This document shows positions 25,546-34,139 of a stretch of DNA of 64,000 nucleotides, one piece after another. A program made the translations under genes and the position numbers. The first letter of the stretch is position 1; each line of letters opens with the position of its first letter. The DNA is from Microbacterium sp. Leaf151 (GTDB lineage Bacteria; Actinomycetota; Actinomycetes; Actinomycetales; Microbacteriaceae): positions 841,136-905,135 of the forward strand of contig NZ_LMOR01000001.1 of assembly GCF_001424225.1 (NCBI RefSeq), in the 5' to 3' direction. The notes below the pieces were generated by a model, which did not search any database, was not told the DNA's origin, and saw nothing but the letters and a program-made list of their open reading frames with translations.

Positions 25546-26148
25546 ATGTCGTCGAGAGCAGGGCGCGCGCAGCGCGTGGGTCGCGGTGTCGCCGCTGCCG
25601 CCGTGGCGACCTTCGTCGCGACCGTCTCGCACGCCTCGGTCGGTTCGCAGTTGCCGCCGGCGTCGAATGTCGCGCTCGCGCTGAGCCTCGCCGCACCCGT
25701 GTGCGTGCTGCTGGCCGGACGCGCGATGTCGTGGTGGCGACTGTCGGCCGCGGTGGTGCTGAGCCAGGCGTTGTTCCACGGCATCCTGACCCTCGACCTG
25801 CGCGGTGACGGCATAGCCGTCGGCGGCGCGCATCACGGGGGAGTGACCGCGCTCTTCGACGCCGCCGCCACCGCCCATCTGCCCGCGGTGCACGCGGCGC
25901 ACTCGCCGTGGATGTGGGCGGCGCACGCCCTCGCCGCGGTGGTCACGATCCTCGCGCTCGGTCGCGGTGAGCGGGCCGTGCAGGCGGTCGTCCGCTTCGT
26001 CATCGCGGCCCTGTCGATGATGCGCCCCCTGCGCGGACTCGGCCCGCGGACGGATGCCGTTCCCGCGGCGCCCGCGCCGCTGCTGCTGACGACGCCGATG
26101 ACGGTGTTGTCGCCGATGAGGCACCGGGGTCCGCCGCGCGCGGCGTGA
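25546..26148 (+). CDS. His-rich membrane protein in a copper cluster
   Basis: A 200-aa protein with about four to five hydrophobic helices (for example ALALSLAAPVCVLLAGRAM, LSAAVVLSQALFHGILTLDL, WAAHALAAVVTILALGRG). The central loop is rich in histidines: GGAHHGGVTALFDAAATAH, then LPAVHAAHSPWMWAAH. No named family is recognised. It is followed 64 nt later by YcnI and CopC genes, which act in copper handling at the cell surface, so the histidines may bind copper; this is inference from context. ATG 25546 follows GAGGGAG at a suitable distance. The C-terminal 45 residues are cytoplasmic-looking and proline-rich. Confidence 0.6.
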   Translation: MSSRAGRAQRVGRGVAAAAVATFVATVSHASVGSQLPPASNVALALSLAAPVCVLLAGRAMSWWRLSAAVVLSQALFHGILTLDLRGDGIAVGGAHHGGVTALFDAAATAHLPAVHAAHSPWMWAAHALAAVVTILALGRGERAVQAVVRFVIAALSMMRPLRGLGPRTDAVPAAPAPLLLTTPMTVLSPMRHRGPPRAA

Positions 26149-26212
26149 CACCTCACCCTCATCAACCGCGCAAGACGCCCGTTCGGCGTGCGCACCGTCA
26201 GAAAGCAGCACC

Positions 26213-26959
26213 ATGTCTCGCAAGACCACTCTTCGTCGTGCCCTCGTCGGCCTCACCGCCGGCGTGGCCCTCGCGATCGCCGCGCCCCTCGCGGCATCCG
26301 CCCATGTCACCGTCAACCCGGACACCGCCACCCCGGGCAGCTACGCCACCGTCAACTTCCGGGTTCCCACCGAGAGCGAGACCGCGTCCACCGTCAAACT
26401 CGAGGTGTCCCTCCCCACCGACACCCCGTTGAGCGCCGTTCTCGTGCAGCCCGTTCCCGGCTGGACGGCCACCGTCGAGAAGGGCGCACTGCCCGCACCG
26501 GTCGAGGTCGAGGGCAACACCATCTCGGATGCCGCGCTGAAGATCGTGTGGCAGGCCGATCCCGGCGTCGGTATCGGTCAGGACCAGTTCCAGATCTTCT
26601 CCGCCGTGCTCGGGCCGGTGCCCGACACCGGCAGCATCGTTCTCCCGGCCACCCAGACCTACTCCGATGGCGAGGTCGTGGACTGGGCGGCGACACCCGA
26701 CGAGGTGGCGGCGGACGACACGCTCGAGCCCGCGCCGGTGCTCTACATCAACGACACCCCGCCCAGCGGCGAGCACAGCCACAGCGGGCACGGTGCCGCG
26801 TCGGCAGCCCCGGCGGCCGACGCGATGACGGCGACCTCGGTGCCGTCCGACGACTCGTCCGGCGTCGCCCTCGGCCTGAGCATCGCCGCCCTCGTCGTCG
26901 CCGTCGCCGGGGCCGTGCTCGGCGCCCTCGCCTTCGCGCGTCGCCCGAAGCGGAGCTGA
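26213..26959 (+). CDS. ycnI: YcnI-family (DUF1775) copper-binding surface protein
   Basis: A 248-aa secreted, membrane-anchored protein: signal peptide 1-30 ending AASA, then mature N-terminal His31 (HVTVNPDTATPGSYATVNFRV). In YcnI proteins this N-terminal histidine with a conserved Trp (here QPVPGWTATV) binds Cu(II). The cupredoxin-like DUF1775 domain covers about 31-175. A His-containing linker (GEHSHSGHGAASAAP) and a C-terminal transmembrane helix (VALGLSIAALVVAVAGAVLG) with a basic tail follow. It precedes a CopC-domain gene by 2 nt. The pair probably collects copper outside the membrane, for example for cytochrome oxidase maturation. Confidence 0.9.
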   Translation: MSRKTTLRRALVGLTAGVALAIAAPLAASAHVTVNPDTATPGSYATVNFRVPTESETASTVKLEVSLPTDTPLSAVLVQPVPGWTATVEKGALPAPVEVEGNTISDAALKIVWQADPGVGIGQDQFQIFSAVLGPVPDTGSIVLPATQTYSDGEVVDWAATPDEVAADDTLEPAPVLYINDTPPSGEHSHSGHGAASAAPAADAMTATSVPSDDSSGVALGLSIAALVVAVAGAVLGALAFARRPKRS

Positions 26960-26961
26960 TC

Positions 26962-27540
26962 GTGGCATCCCGGAACGTGCTGCGGCGGGTTCTGGCCGGG
27001 GCGGCGGTGGTCGCGGCCGCGATGACCGCCGCCCTCGGCGGGGCGACCGCCGCCTCGGCGCACGACTCCCTCGTATCGTCCTCGCCCGCCGAGGGTGACA
27101 CGGTGTCGTCCCTGTCGGAGGTGCGCCTGGACTTCAGCGCCAACCTCCTCGGCACCGACGGCGGCAACATCGTCATCGTCGTCGGCCCGGACGGGCGCCA
27201 TTACGAAAGCGAGTGCGCGGCGCTGGCGGGACCGACCCTCACGCTGCCCGTCGCCCTCGGAGCCCCCGGCGACTACTCCGTGGAGTGGCGGGCGGTTTCG
27301 TCCGACGGGCACCCCGTCTCGGGTGTCATCCCGTTCGCGTACACGGGCCAGAGCGTCTCGACGGGCGCCGAGGCCTCTCCCTGCGCGAGCGCAGCAGGAG
27401 CGACCGAGGCGGCGGCTGAACCGGCGAGTACCGGCGGGATGTCGGGTCTCACGCTCGGCCTGCTGCTCGGGGGCGGCGTCGTCGCACTGGTCGGTGTGCT
27501 GCTCGTCGTCATCCTGCGCCCCCGCACGCGGAAGGACTGA
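26962..27540 (+). CDS. copC: CopC-domain copper resistance/uptake protein
   Basis: A 192-aa protein starting at GTG 26962, with GGAG upstream, 2 nt after ycnI. A signal peptide ends ASA, giving mature His34 (HDSLVSSSPAEGDTV), the N-terminal Cu(II) ligand of CopC. A further ligand region is SSDGHPVSGVIPFAY. The CopC beta-barrel spans about 34-130, then a low-complexity linker and a C-terminal membrane helix (LGLLLGGGVVALVGVLLVVIL) with RPRTRKD. No fused CopD domain is present, and no copD gene is seen nearby. It works outside the membrane with YcnI. Confidence 0.9.
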   Translation: MASRNVLRRVLAGAAVVAAAMTAALGGATAASAHDSLVSSSPAEGDTVSSLSEVRLDFSANLLGTDGGNIVIVVGPDGRHYESECAALAGPTLTLPVALGAPGDYSVEWRAVSSDGHPVSGVIPFAYTGQSVSTGAEASPCASAAGATEAAAEPASTGGMSGLTLGLLLGGGVVALVGVLLVVILRPRTRKD

Positions 27541-27801
27541 CGGTCCGAGCCCGGATGCCGCGGCCCGGCGCGCCTCTGACAGGTCGCCGGGTCGTGGCAT
27601 CCGTTCGTTCGCCGACGACGCGGTGGCGGCATGAGAACAGGGGAGAGAACCAGAACAGGCCCACCGACGTCAGGTCGACCTGTTCTCGCCGCATCCCCTG
27701 TCCTGGTGACGGGGCGCGTTCCCTCGACGCCGTCCGCCGGTCACGCACTCTCGGTGCGACCGGCGAGCGACGGTGTCCCCGACACTCGGAATCCGCGACC
27801 C

Positions 27802-28683
27802 TTAAAGGTTCTGGCCCGGCACCGAGAACGTGTCGCAGGCGTTCACCCCGCTGTCGTACCCGACGTCGAACCAGCGGGTGCGCTGCTCGCTGGAGCCGTG
27901 CGTGAAGCTCTCGGGGTTGACGACACCGCCCGATTCGGCCTGGATGTGGTCATCGCCCACGGCGGATGCCGCCGAGAGGGCATCGACGATCTGCTGTTGC
28001 GTCGGCGGCTGCAGGTAGGGCGTGCCGTTCTCGTCGACCTGTTCGCCCGCGGCGGCGACCCACGCCCCCGCGTAGCAGTCGGCCTGAAGTTCGGTGCGCA
28101 CCCCGTTGCTGTCCGGACCGGTGCCGTTGTTCGGATACTGCTCGAAGACGCCGGTGAGGTTCTGCACGTGGTGGCCGTACTCGTGTGCGAGTACGTACAG
28201 CTGCGCCAGGGGGCCGGCGGTCGTGTCGTACTGCGCGCGCAGGATGGAGAAGAACGTCGGGTCGACGAAGACCGTCTCATCGGGCGGGCAGTAGAACGGA
28301 CCCGTCGAGTTCGAGGCCGTGCCGCACGAGCTCCCCGTCGCCTGGTCGACGATGACGAGCTGCGGCTCGCGATAGCCCTCGAGGCGCTCCGCCCAGAACT
28401 GGTCGATGTTGAGCGAGGTCGCGGCCAGGCGACAGGCGTCGTCGCGGTTGGCATCCCGGCCCGTCTCGCAGGCGGCTATCTCCTCGCCGCCGCTTTCCGG
28501 GCCCGCGGCTTCCTGACCGCCCAGGAGGCCGGTCAAGTCGGTGCCGGTGAGGGCGGAGAACAGCAGCACCACGATCGCGCCGATGCCGACCGTTCCGCCG
28601 CCGATCGCCGCCACAGTTCCGCCCCGGCGTTTGGCGGAATTGCCGCCGACGCGCGCATTGTCGTTGAACGTCACGGACGACAC
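27802..28683 (-). CDS. neutral zinc metallopeptidase (YpfJ-like)
   Basis: A 293-aa protein with one N-terminal transmembrane segment (about 22-47, VAAIGGGTVGIGAIVVLLF) and a large external domain. The zinc site HExxH is H167-E-Y-G-H171 in LYVLAHEYGHHVQNLTG, with a likely third ligand in RTELQADCYAGAW. FDVGYDSG near the C-terminus is also typical of the YpfJ/KPN_02809 group. It is probably an extracytoplasmic protease with unknown substrate. It is divergent from the sugar-binding protein gene at 28861. The 261-nt gap on its 3' side (27541-27801) holds nothing recognised. Confidence 0.88.
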   Translation of the reverse strand: MSSVTFNDNARVGGNSAKRRGGTVAAIGGGTVGIGAIVVLLFSALTGTDLTGLLGGQEAAGPESGGEEIAACETGRDANRDDACRLAATSLNIDQFWAERLEGYREPQLVIVDQATGSSCGTASNSTGPFYCPPDETVFVDPTFFSILRAQYDTTAGPLAQLYVLAHEYGHHVQNLTGVFEQYPNNGTGPDSNGVRTELQADCYAGAWVAAAGEQVDENGTPYLQPPTQQQIVDALSAASAVGDDHIQAESGGVVNPESFTHGSSEQRTRWFDVGYDSGVNACDTFSVPGQNL

Positions 28684-28860
28684 GTTACGCGCGCGTCCAC
28701 CGGGCGGAATGGGGCTGGACTTCGCGCAGAAGCGGTGTCTGCGCAGGCGGAAGCCGCCGGCGCAACCCCCTGATCCCAGAAATGGACGGGGGTACCGTCA
28801 GCCGCGAGAAGCATCGCAGCCCCGGCGTCCGCTTCTCGACGACAACCATCGGAGTCCGTC

Positions 28861-30162
28861 ATGCCTTTGACACGCCGTACCTTCCTCGCCGGATCGGGCG
28901 CGCTCGCGCTGCCTTTCCTCCTCGCGAGCTGCGGATTCGTCCAGACCGCCCCTGCCGAGAGACGCCAGGGCACTCTCACCTTCACCACGTGGGGGACGGA
29001 TGCCGAGCTCGCCGGATTCCGCTCCGCCATTGCCGCGTTCGAGGCGGCGAACGAGGGTTCGACCGTCGAGCTCAACGCGGTGCCGTACGAGCAGATGTTC
29101 ACGAACATCGATGCGCAGCTGCAGGCGGGCAACCCGCCCGACATCTTCCGCGTGCCGTATTACACGTTCGGCGCCTACGCCGGGCGCGGGCAGCTGCTCG
29201 ACCTGAAGCCCCTGCTCTCGGCCGATCGCCAGGGGCAGTTCACCCCGCAGGCGTGGGCGGCCGTGCAGAACGGTGACGGTACCTTCGGACTGCCGCACCA
29301 CACCGACACCTCGGCGATCCTCGTCAACCTCGACATGTTCCGCCAGGCGGGCATCGACCCGTCGGAGATCCCCACCTCGGCCGATCAGGCGTGGACGTGG
29401 GACGAGCTCGACGCCCTCGGCGAGCGGCTCCGCGCGGGCCTTCCCGCCGACCGCTGGCCGTGGGCCTACAACTGGCAGGGGAACGGTGTCACGCGCTGGC
29501 TGAGCCTGCTGTTCCAGTCCGACGGCGCCTTCCTCGAAAGCGACCAGAAGACTCCGGCGATCGACTCCGACGCCGCCCGTGAGGCCGTGGAGTTCTCGAG
29601 CTCGTTCTTCACCAAGAACTACGTACCGGCCAACAACACGATCTCCTCGTCGAGCTACGCGGCGGAGTCCTGGTTCTCGCAGTCGGTGGCGATGGTGTGG
29701 TCGGGCGCGTTCCAGATCCCGGATGCCGAGACCACCGCAGACTTCGAGTGGACCGCGACCTATGCTCCGCGCAACGTCCGCGCGGGCAGCGACTTCGGAG
29801 GCAACGCGCTCGTCGCCACCGCGAACACGCAGCAGCCCGAGCTGGCCGCGGCGTTCCTGGAGTTCGTCACGAACGCCGACCCCATGCGCGACTTCTGCCG
29901 CGCGGCATCCCTCCTCCCCACCCGCGGCGATCTGCTCAATGACGACCTCGAGTTCGACGTGCGCCCGGATCTCGCCCCGGTGTTCGCCGGGCAGGCCTCA
30001 CTCGTGCAGCCGCAGGACGTCGCGCAGGTCGCGAGCCCGTCGATGTCGGCGATCATTCCGGTCCTGAAAGAGCAACTCGACCTCGCCTTCACCGGGGCAC
30101 AGGATGCCGCGACCACGGTGACGAACCTGCAGTCGGGGATCGGCGCGGCCACCGGTGGCTGA
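28861..30162 (+). CDS. CUT1-type sugar ABC transporter binding lipoprotein
   Basis: A 433-aa extracellular solute-binding protein of family 1. The N-terminus combines a twin-arginine pattern (TRRTFLAGSGALALPF) with a lipobox (LLASC), so it is probably a Tat-exported lipoprotein, unlike the Sec-type lipoprotein at 34140. The mature part has the usual family sequence (LTFTTWGTDAELAGFRSAIAAFEAANEG). It is the first of three coupled genes: its stop overlaps the GTG of the next permease by 8 nt. The substrate is unknown. No regulator or enzyme is encoded beside it to suggest the sugar. Confidence 0.9.
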   Translation: MPLTRRTFLAGSGALALPFLLASCGFVQTAPAERRQGTLTFTTWGTDAELAGFRSAIAAFEAANEGSTVELNAVPYEQMFTNIDAQLQAGNPPDIFRVPYYTFGAYAGRGQLLDLKPLLSADRQGQFTPQAWAAVQNGDGTFGLPHHTDTSAILVNLDMFRQAGIDPSEIPTSADQAWTWDELDALGERLRAGLPADRWPWAYNWQGNGVTRWLSLLFQSDGAFLESDQKTPAIDSDAAREAVEFSSSFFTKNYVPANNTISSSSYAAESWFSQSVAMVWSGAFQIPDAETTADFEWTATYAPRNVRAGSDFGGNALVATANTQQPELAAAFLEFVTNADPMRDFCRAASLLPTRGDLLNDDLEFDVRPDLAPVFAGQASLVQPQDVAQVASPSMSAIIPVLKEQLDLAFTGAQDAATTVTNLQSGIGAATGG

Positions 30163-31111
30163 CACCGCGGTCGCCCGGCCCGACACGGTGTCGCGGTCGG
30201 GTCGTTCGGGGTCGGGGGAGCGGATGCGCACCCGCCGCCCCGGCGCGCGTCGAGAGGCGCTCGCGGCCTACGGATTCATCGCGCCGAACTATCTGCTGCT
30301 GCTGGTGTTCGTGCTCGTGCCGCTGGTGGGGGCGTTCGTGGTCAGCCTGCAGCGCACCGACGGCTTCGGCGCGGGCACATTCACCGGGCTCGACAACTAC
30401 GCGCGGCTCGCGGGGGACCCGCTGTTCTGGCGGGCCCTCGGCAACACCGTGCTCTTCACCGTGCTGGTGACGCCGCTCTCGATGCTCCTGGGGCTGGTGG
30501 CCGCGACGCTCCTGAACTCGGCGCTGCCGGCGCGTCCGCTCTGGCGCTCGCTGCTGATCCTGCCGATGGCGGTGTCGGGCGTCGCCACCGCTCTCATCGG
30601 TGTGCTCGTGTTCGATCAGAACTCCGGCATCCTGAACCGTCTGCTGTCGGCCGTCGGGCTCTCACCCGTCACCTGGCAGTCGGATCCGCTGCCGGCGTTC
30701 GCGACGATCGTGCTGGCGACGGTGTGGTGGCGCACCGGCTTCAACATGCTCATCTACCTCGCGGGGCTGCAGGGCATCGGCCCCGACCTGTACGAGGCCG
30801 CCACGCTCGACGGAGCGAGCCGTCTGCAGCGCTTCCGCCATGTGACGGTGCCGCTGCTGGGCCCGACATCGTTCTTCCTCGTCGTGCTCAACGTCATCTT
30901 CTCGTTCCAGGTGTTCGACATCGTGTTCGTGCTCACCGGGGGCGGACCGGGAGGAGCGACCAGCGTGCTCGTGACATACGCCTACGAGACGGGCTTCGTG
31001 ACGCGTGACCAGGGCTATGCCGCGGCGATCGGCATGGTGCTGTTCCTCTTCGCGCTTGTCTTCGCCGCCGCGCAGTACCGCGCCAGCAACACGAAGGACG
31101 TGGTCGAATGA
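30155..31111 (+). CDS. sugar ABC transporter permease (MalF-like)
   Basis: A 318-aa inner-membrane permease with six predicted helices and the binding-protein-dependent EAA loop (LYEAATLDGASRLQRFRHVTVPLLGPT) that docks the ATPase. The start is GTG 30155, inside the end of the binding-protein gene. The first 40 residues are basic and cytoplasmic. It pairs with the permease at 31108, which overlaps its stop by 4 nt. No ATPase gene is present in the unit, so a shared MsiK-type ATPase encoded elsewhere is likely. Confidence 0.9.
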   Translation: MADTAVARPDTVSRSGRSGSGERMRTRRPGARREALAAYGFIAPNYLLLLVFVLVPLVGAFVVSLQRTDGFGAGTFTGLDNYARLAGDPLFWRALGNTVLFTVLVTPLSMLLGLVAATLLNSALPARPLWRSLLILPMAVSGVATALIGVLVFDQNSGILNRLLSAVGLSPVTWQSDPLPAFATIVLATVWWRTGFNMLIYLAGLQGIGPDLYEAATLDGASRLQRFRHVTVPLLGPTSFFLVVLNVIFSFQVFDIVFVLTGGGPGGATSVLVTYAYETGFVTRDQGYAAAIGMVLFLFALVFAAAQYRASNTKDVVE

Positions 31112-32007
31112 GCGTCGACGAGCGGGTGGCATCCACATCTCCCGTGTCACCGCCGACCGTGACTGCCGGTCGGAAGGCCGCCGATCGCACGCGACGCCGG
31201 GGAACGGCGCTGCGCACGATCATCGTCGCGGTTGTCGGGCTCGCGGCGGTGTCGCCGCTGTATTGGATGCTCGCGGTGGCCTTCTCGTCCCGCGCCGAGC
31301 TGTTGGGCGGCCGGGAGCTGCGCCTGTGGCCGCGCGAGGTGACGTTCGAGAACTTCGAGCGCGTGTTCGCGTCGTTCCCGGTGGCGACCTGGTTCGGCAA
31401 CTCCGTCGCCATCGCCGTCGTGGTGACCCTCATCTCGGTCACGACGAGCCTGCTCGCCGGATACGCGTTCGCGCAGCTGCGCTTCCGCGGATCGACGGCG
31501 CTTTTCTTCCTGGCGCTCGCGACCCTCGTGCTGCCGGTGCAGGTGATCATGGTGTCGCTGTTCCGCATCGTCACCGCCACGGGCCTGTACGGCACGTACT
31601 GGGCGGTCATCCTTCCCGTCTCGGCATCCGCGTTCGGGCTCTTCCTCGCGCGGCAGTTCATGCTCGGCATCCCGCGCGAACTGATCGAGGCGGCGCGGCT
31701 CGACGGAGCGGGCCACGTGCAGACGTTCCTGCGCGTCGTGCTGCCGCTGTCGAAGCCGCTCATCGCCGTGCTGGTGTTCATGAGCCTGCTGTCGTCGTGG
31801 AACGACTTCGCCTGGCCCCTGATCGCCCTACGCGAGAACCGGCTGTTCACCCTGCCGATCGGCCTGCTCTACCTGCAGGGCCAGTTCGGCAGCGACTACG
31901 GCGCGACCATGGCGTACGCCCTGCTGAACGTGGTGCCGATCGCGATCGTGTTCCTGGTCTTCCAGCGGTATTTCGTGGCGGGCTTCGCGCGCAGCGGCAT
32001 CAAGTGA
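31108..32007 (+). CDS. sugar ABC transporter permease (MalG-like)
   Basis: A 299-aa permease, six helices, with the EAA loop LIEAARLDGAGHVQTFLRVVLPLSKPL and the typical C-terminal ending YFVAGFARSGIK. ATG 31108 overlaps the stop of the partner permease (ATGA). It is the last gene of the transporter unit: a 61-nt hairpin element starts 2 nt after its stop codon. It works with the proteins encoded at 28861 and 30155. Confidence 0.9.
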   Translation: MSVDERVASTSPVSPPTVTAGRKAADRTRRRGTALRTIIVAVVGLAAVSPLYWMLAVAFSSRAELLGGRELRLWPREVTFENFERVFASFPVATWFGNSVAIAVVVTLISVTTSLLAGYAFAQLRFRGSTALFFLALATLVLPVQVIMVSLFRIVTATGLYGTYWAVILPVSASAFGLFLARQFMLGIPRELIEAARLDGAGHVQTFLRVVLPLSKPLIAVLVFMSLLSSWNDFAWPLIALRENRLFTLPIGLLYLQGQFGSDYGATMAYALLNVVPIAIVFLVFQRYFVAGFARSGIK

Positions 32008-32008
32008 C

Positions 32009-32069
32009 GGTGAGTGTCCAGAACACGCCGCATCCCCGTCCGGGACGCGGCGTGTTCTGGACACTCAAC
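32009..32069. repeat. 61-nt hairpin element, copy 4
   Basis: Left arm from 32009 (GGTGAGTGTCCAGAAC) and right arm ending at 32069 (TTCTGGACACTCAAC). Fully paired over the inner region. It starts 2 nt past the permease stop codon and so probably acts as its terminator. Confidence 0.88.
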
Positions 32070-32488
32070 AGGCAGGGGGAGGGGAGGCGTCAGCTGATGC
32101 GGCGTACCGCGGCGTCGGTGGGCGGGGCGGGCGATGTCTGCCGTAAAATCCGCGAGCGCCCGACGCGCGATGAGCGGCGCGTCGCGACGTCCGTCTCCCG
32201 CTGGGGGAGTTCGGGGGGACCGAGGGCCTCGGCACTCGTGCCGAGTCGCCTCCGTGCCATTCCGCGTGTCGCGCGTCGTGGAAAAGCACCCCCGGTCGAC
32301 GAGGCGGAAACCGACTTCGCGCCGAGGAACGATGAGGACGAGCAGGAGCGAACCCTAGCAGACCACGATGGTCACCGCCCTCTTCCGGCCACGCTAGGCG
32401 GGACACGCAGCGCCGGTGCTGCATGCGCGACGGGTCGAGATCTCCACCGACGCTCCGACCGCCGATACCGTGCGAGGCTATTCGTAGC
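32070..32488. other. 419-nt gap before the ROK repressor
   Basis: No convincing gene was seen on either strand. Base composition becomes slightly less GC-rich towards the right, where the ROK operator-like palindrome begins. It marks the left border of the GlcNAc locus. Confidence 0.45.
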
Positions 32489-32506
32489 CTTGGTTAACTA
32501 AACAAG
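32489..32506. promoter_or_regulatory. palindrome upstream of the ROK repressor
   Basis: CTTGGTTA-AC-TAAACAAG is an 8-bp inverted repeat with one mismatch, ending 18 nt before the ROK repressor start codon. It is a good candidate for its autoregulatory operator (inferred). Confidence 0.5.
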
Positions 32507-32524
32507 ATGTGTTCGGAGGTGTAC

Positions 32525-33643
32525 ATGGGTAGGTCCGCGACGGCCGGCTCGAAGCTGCTGCCAGAGGACGTCCGTCGACACAACCGGACCCTCGTCCTGC
32601 AGACACTTCTCGACGCGGGCCCGCGCAGCCGCGCCGATCTCGCACGCGAGACCGGTATCACCCGGGTGACAATGTCTGATCTCGTGGGCGACCTCCTTGG
32701 CGAGGGTCTGTTGCGAGAACTCGGTTTGCGGACGGGACCGGGGCCGGGGAAGCCTTCCATGCAGGTCGATATCGATCGCCGGAGCTCCCTCATCGTCGGT
32801 ATCGACGTGAGCGACCATGTGGTGTTCCGTGGAGCGCTCCTCAGCCTGGACGGCGAGATCCTCGTCCGCGCGACACGCAGTGCGGAGGGGGCGAATGGAG
32901 CAGAGGCGTTGCGCCGAGTAGTCGAGCTCGCGGCGGATCTCGTCGACTCGTCTCCCCGGCCGGTCCTTGGCATCGGAGTGGCGACGCCCGGCATCGTGGA
33001 CGACCGCGGGCTCGTCCTCAGCGCGCCGAACCTGGGTTGGACGGGGGTCGACCTCAGCTCGAGTGTTCGCGCCGCGACAGGGGTGCCCTGCCACGTCGCC
33101 AATGATGCCGACCTCGCGGCCCTCGCCGAGCGCTCCATCGGCGAGTCCGCGGCAGACATCGTGTTGGTGCGCATCGGCCGCGGCGTCGGCGCCGGCATCC
33201 TGCTCGACGGACGAATCCGGCACGGATCAGCGTCCTCGGCAGGCGAGATCGGGCACGTCATAGCCGGCGCCGACGACGGTCCGCTCTGCATCTGCGGCAA
33301 GCGCGGCTGCCTCGAGACCTGGCTCGCCGCACCGCGCCTCACCGCCGCCATCGCTGCTGCGGGGGCGGGATCCGCCGAAGCCGTCCTTTCCTCGGCGGGA
33401 GAGCGGCTTGGACTGGTGCTCTCACCGGTGATCGCCGCGCTCGACCCTGACGAGATCGTTGTGAACGGGCCACCCGAACTGGTGAGCGATTCACTGGTTG
33501 AGGCGACGAACCGCACAATCCACGCGCGCACAACGGACGCCTTCCACGGCCACGTCGCTGTACGCCGTTCGACCCTCGGTCTGGATGCGACACTTCTCGG
33601 CGCCGCGGCGCGAGTTCTCGAGGTGGAACTAGGACTCACCTAG
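32525..33643 (+). CDS. ROK-family transcriptional repressor
   Basis: A 372-aa ROK protein with an N-terminal winged HTH (about 15-75: RSRADLARETGITRVTMSDLVGDLLGEGLL) followed by the sugar-kinase-like ROK domain. The zinc-binding cluster typical of ROK proteins is present: GPLCICGKRGCLETWL. ATG 32525 is chosen over ATG 32507 because GGAGG lies about 5 nt upstream of it. It precedes the GlcNAc operon and, by analogy with NagC-like ROK repressors, probably senses GlcNAc or its phosphate. A palindrome 18 nt upstream may be its own operator. It is not obviously co-transcribed with the transporter, which starts 496 nt later. Confidence 0.88.
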   Translation: MGRSATAGSKLLPEDVRRHNRTLVLQTLLDAGPRSRADLARETGITRVTMSDLVGDLLGEGLLRELGLRTGPGPGKPSMQVDIDRRSSLIVGIDVSDHVVFRGALLSLDGEILVRATRSAEGANGAEALRRVVELAADLVDSSPRPVLGIGVATPGIVDDRGLVLSAPNLGWTGVDLSSSVRAATGVPCHVANDADLAALAERSIGESAADIVLVRIGRGVGAGILLDGRIRHGSASSAGEIGHVIAGADDGPLCICGKRGCLETWLAAPRLTAAIAAAGAGSAEAVLSSAGERLGLVLSPVIAALDPDEIVVNGPPELVSDSLVEATNRTIHARTTDAFHGHVAVRRSTLGLDATLLGAAARVLEVELGLT

Positions 33644-34139
33644 GGCGTGCTGACCGGGCCGGATCGAGGTGTCTTCTGCGGTGCATGAGTTGTGACACGT
33701 CGCACGATGCTTGATGAGGCGTAGATGCGCGTGGAGCCGATGCCGCCGACGGCGAGGCCCGTGCGCGCGTCCACCCCACGGGCGATGCCCACGGTCCTCG
33801 AAGAACCGGCCGATCGGCGGGCGCTCCTCGGCTGCGGCAGAGACCCGGCGCTTCACAGCAGCACCGTCATGATCAGCGGAGCATGAGGCGAGAGGGTCTT
33901 GACGCGCCGTCGGGCGAAGACGTGTGAGCCCGAAGATTTCGGGGGAGGACTCGGCGTGTTTCGGCTTATAGACAATTTGTTAGCACACCTTGCATTTGCC
34001 TGAGCGTTAGAGGAGAGTCATGCCAACGATTGGTAAGGCGTCCTTACAAACTCCTTCGGGATTCCGCTGAGAGTGCGGGGCCGCGGGCTGGTCGTCGTCC
34101 ATTCCTGCATCCACACCCGACCCTGGTCCAAGGAGTTCC
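33644..34139. other. 496-nt promoter-bearing gap
   Basis: No gene was recognised. The right end is relatively AT-rich (about 33950-34010), consistent with a promoter for the transporter operon, and carries an inverted repeat at 34030-34050. Confidence 0.45.
34030..34050. promoter_or_regulatory. inverted repeat before the GlcNAc transporter operon
   Basis: TTGGTAAGG-cgt-CCTTACAAA is a 9-bp inverted repeat with one mismatch, 90 nt upstream of the binding-protein start codon. Its half-site TTGGTAA resembles TTGGTTA in the ROK palindrome at 32489, but the spacing differs. A candidate ROK-repressor operator. Confidence 0.45.
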
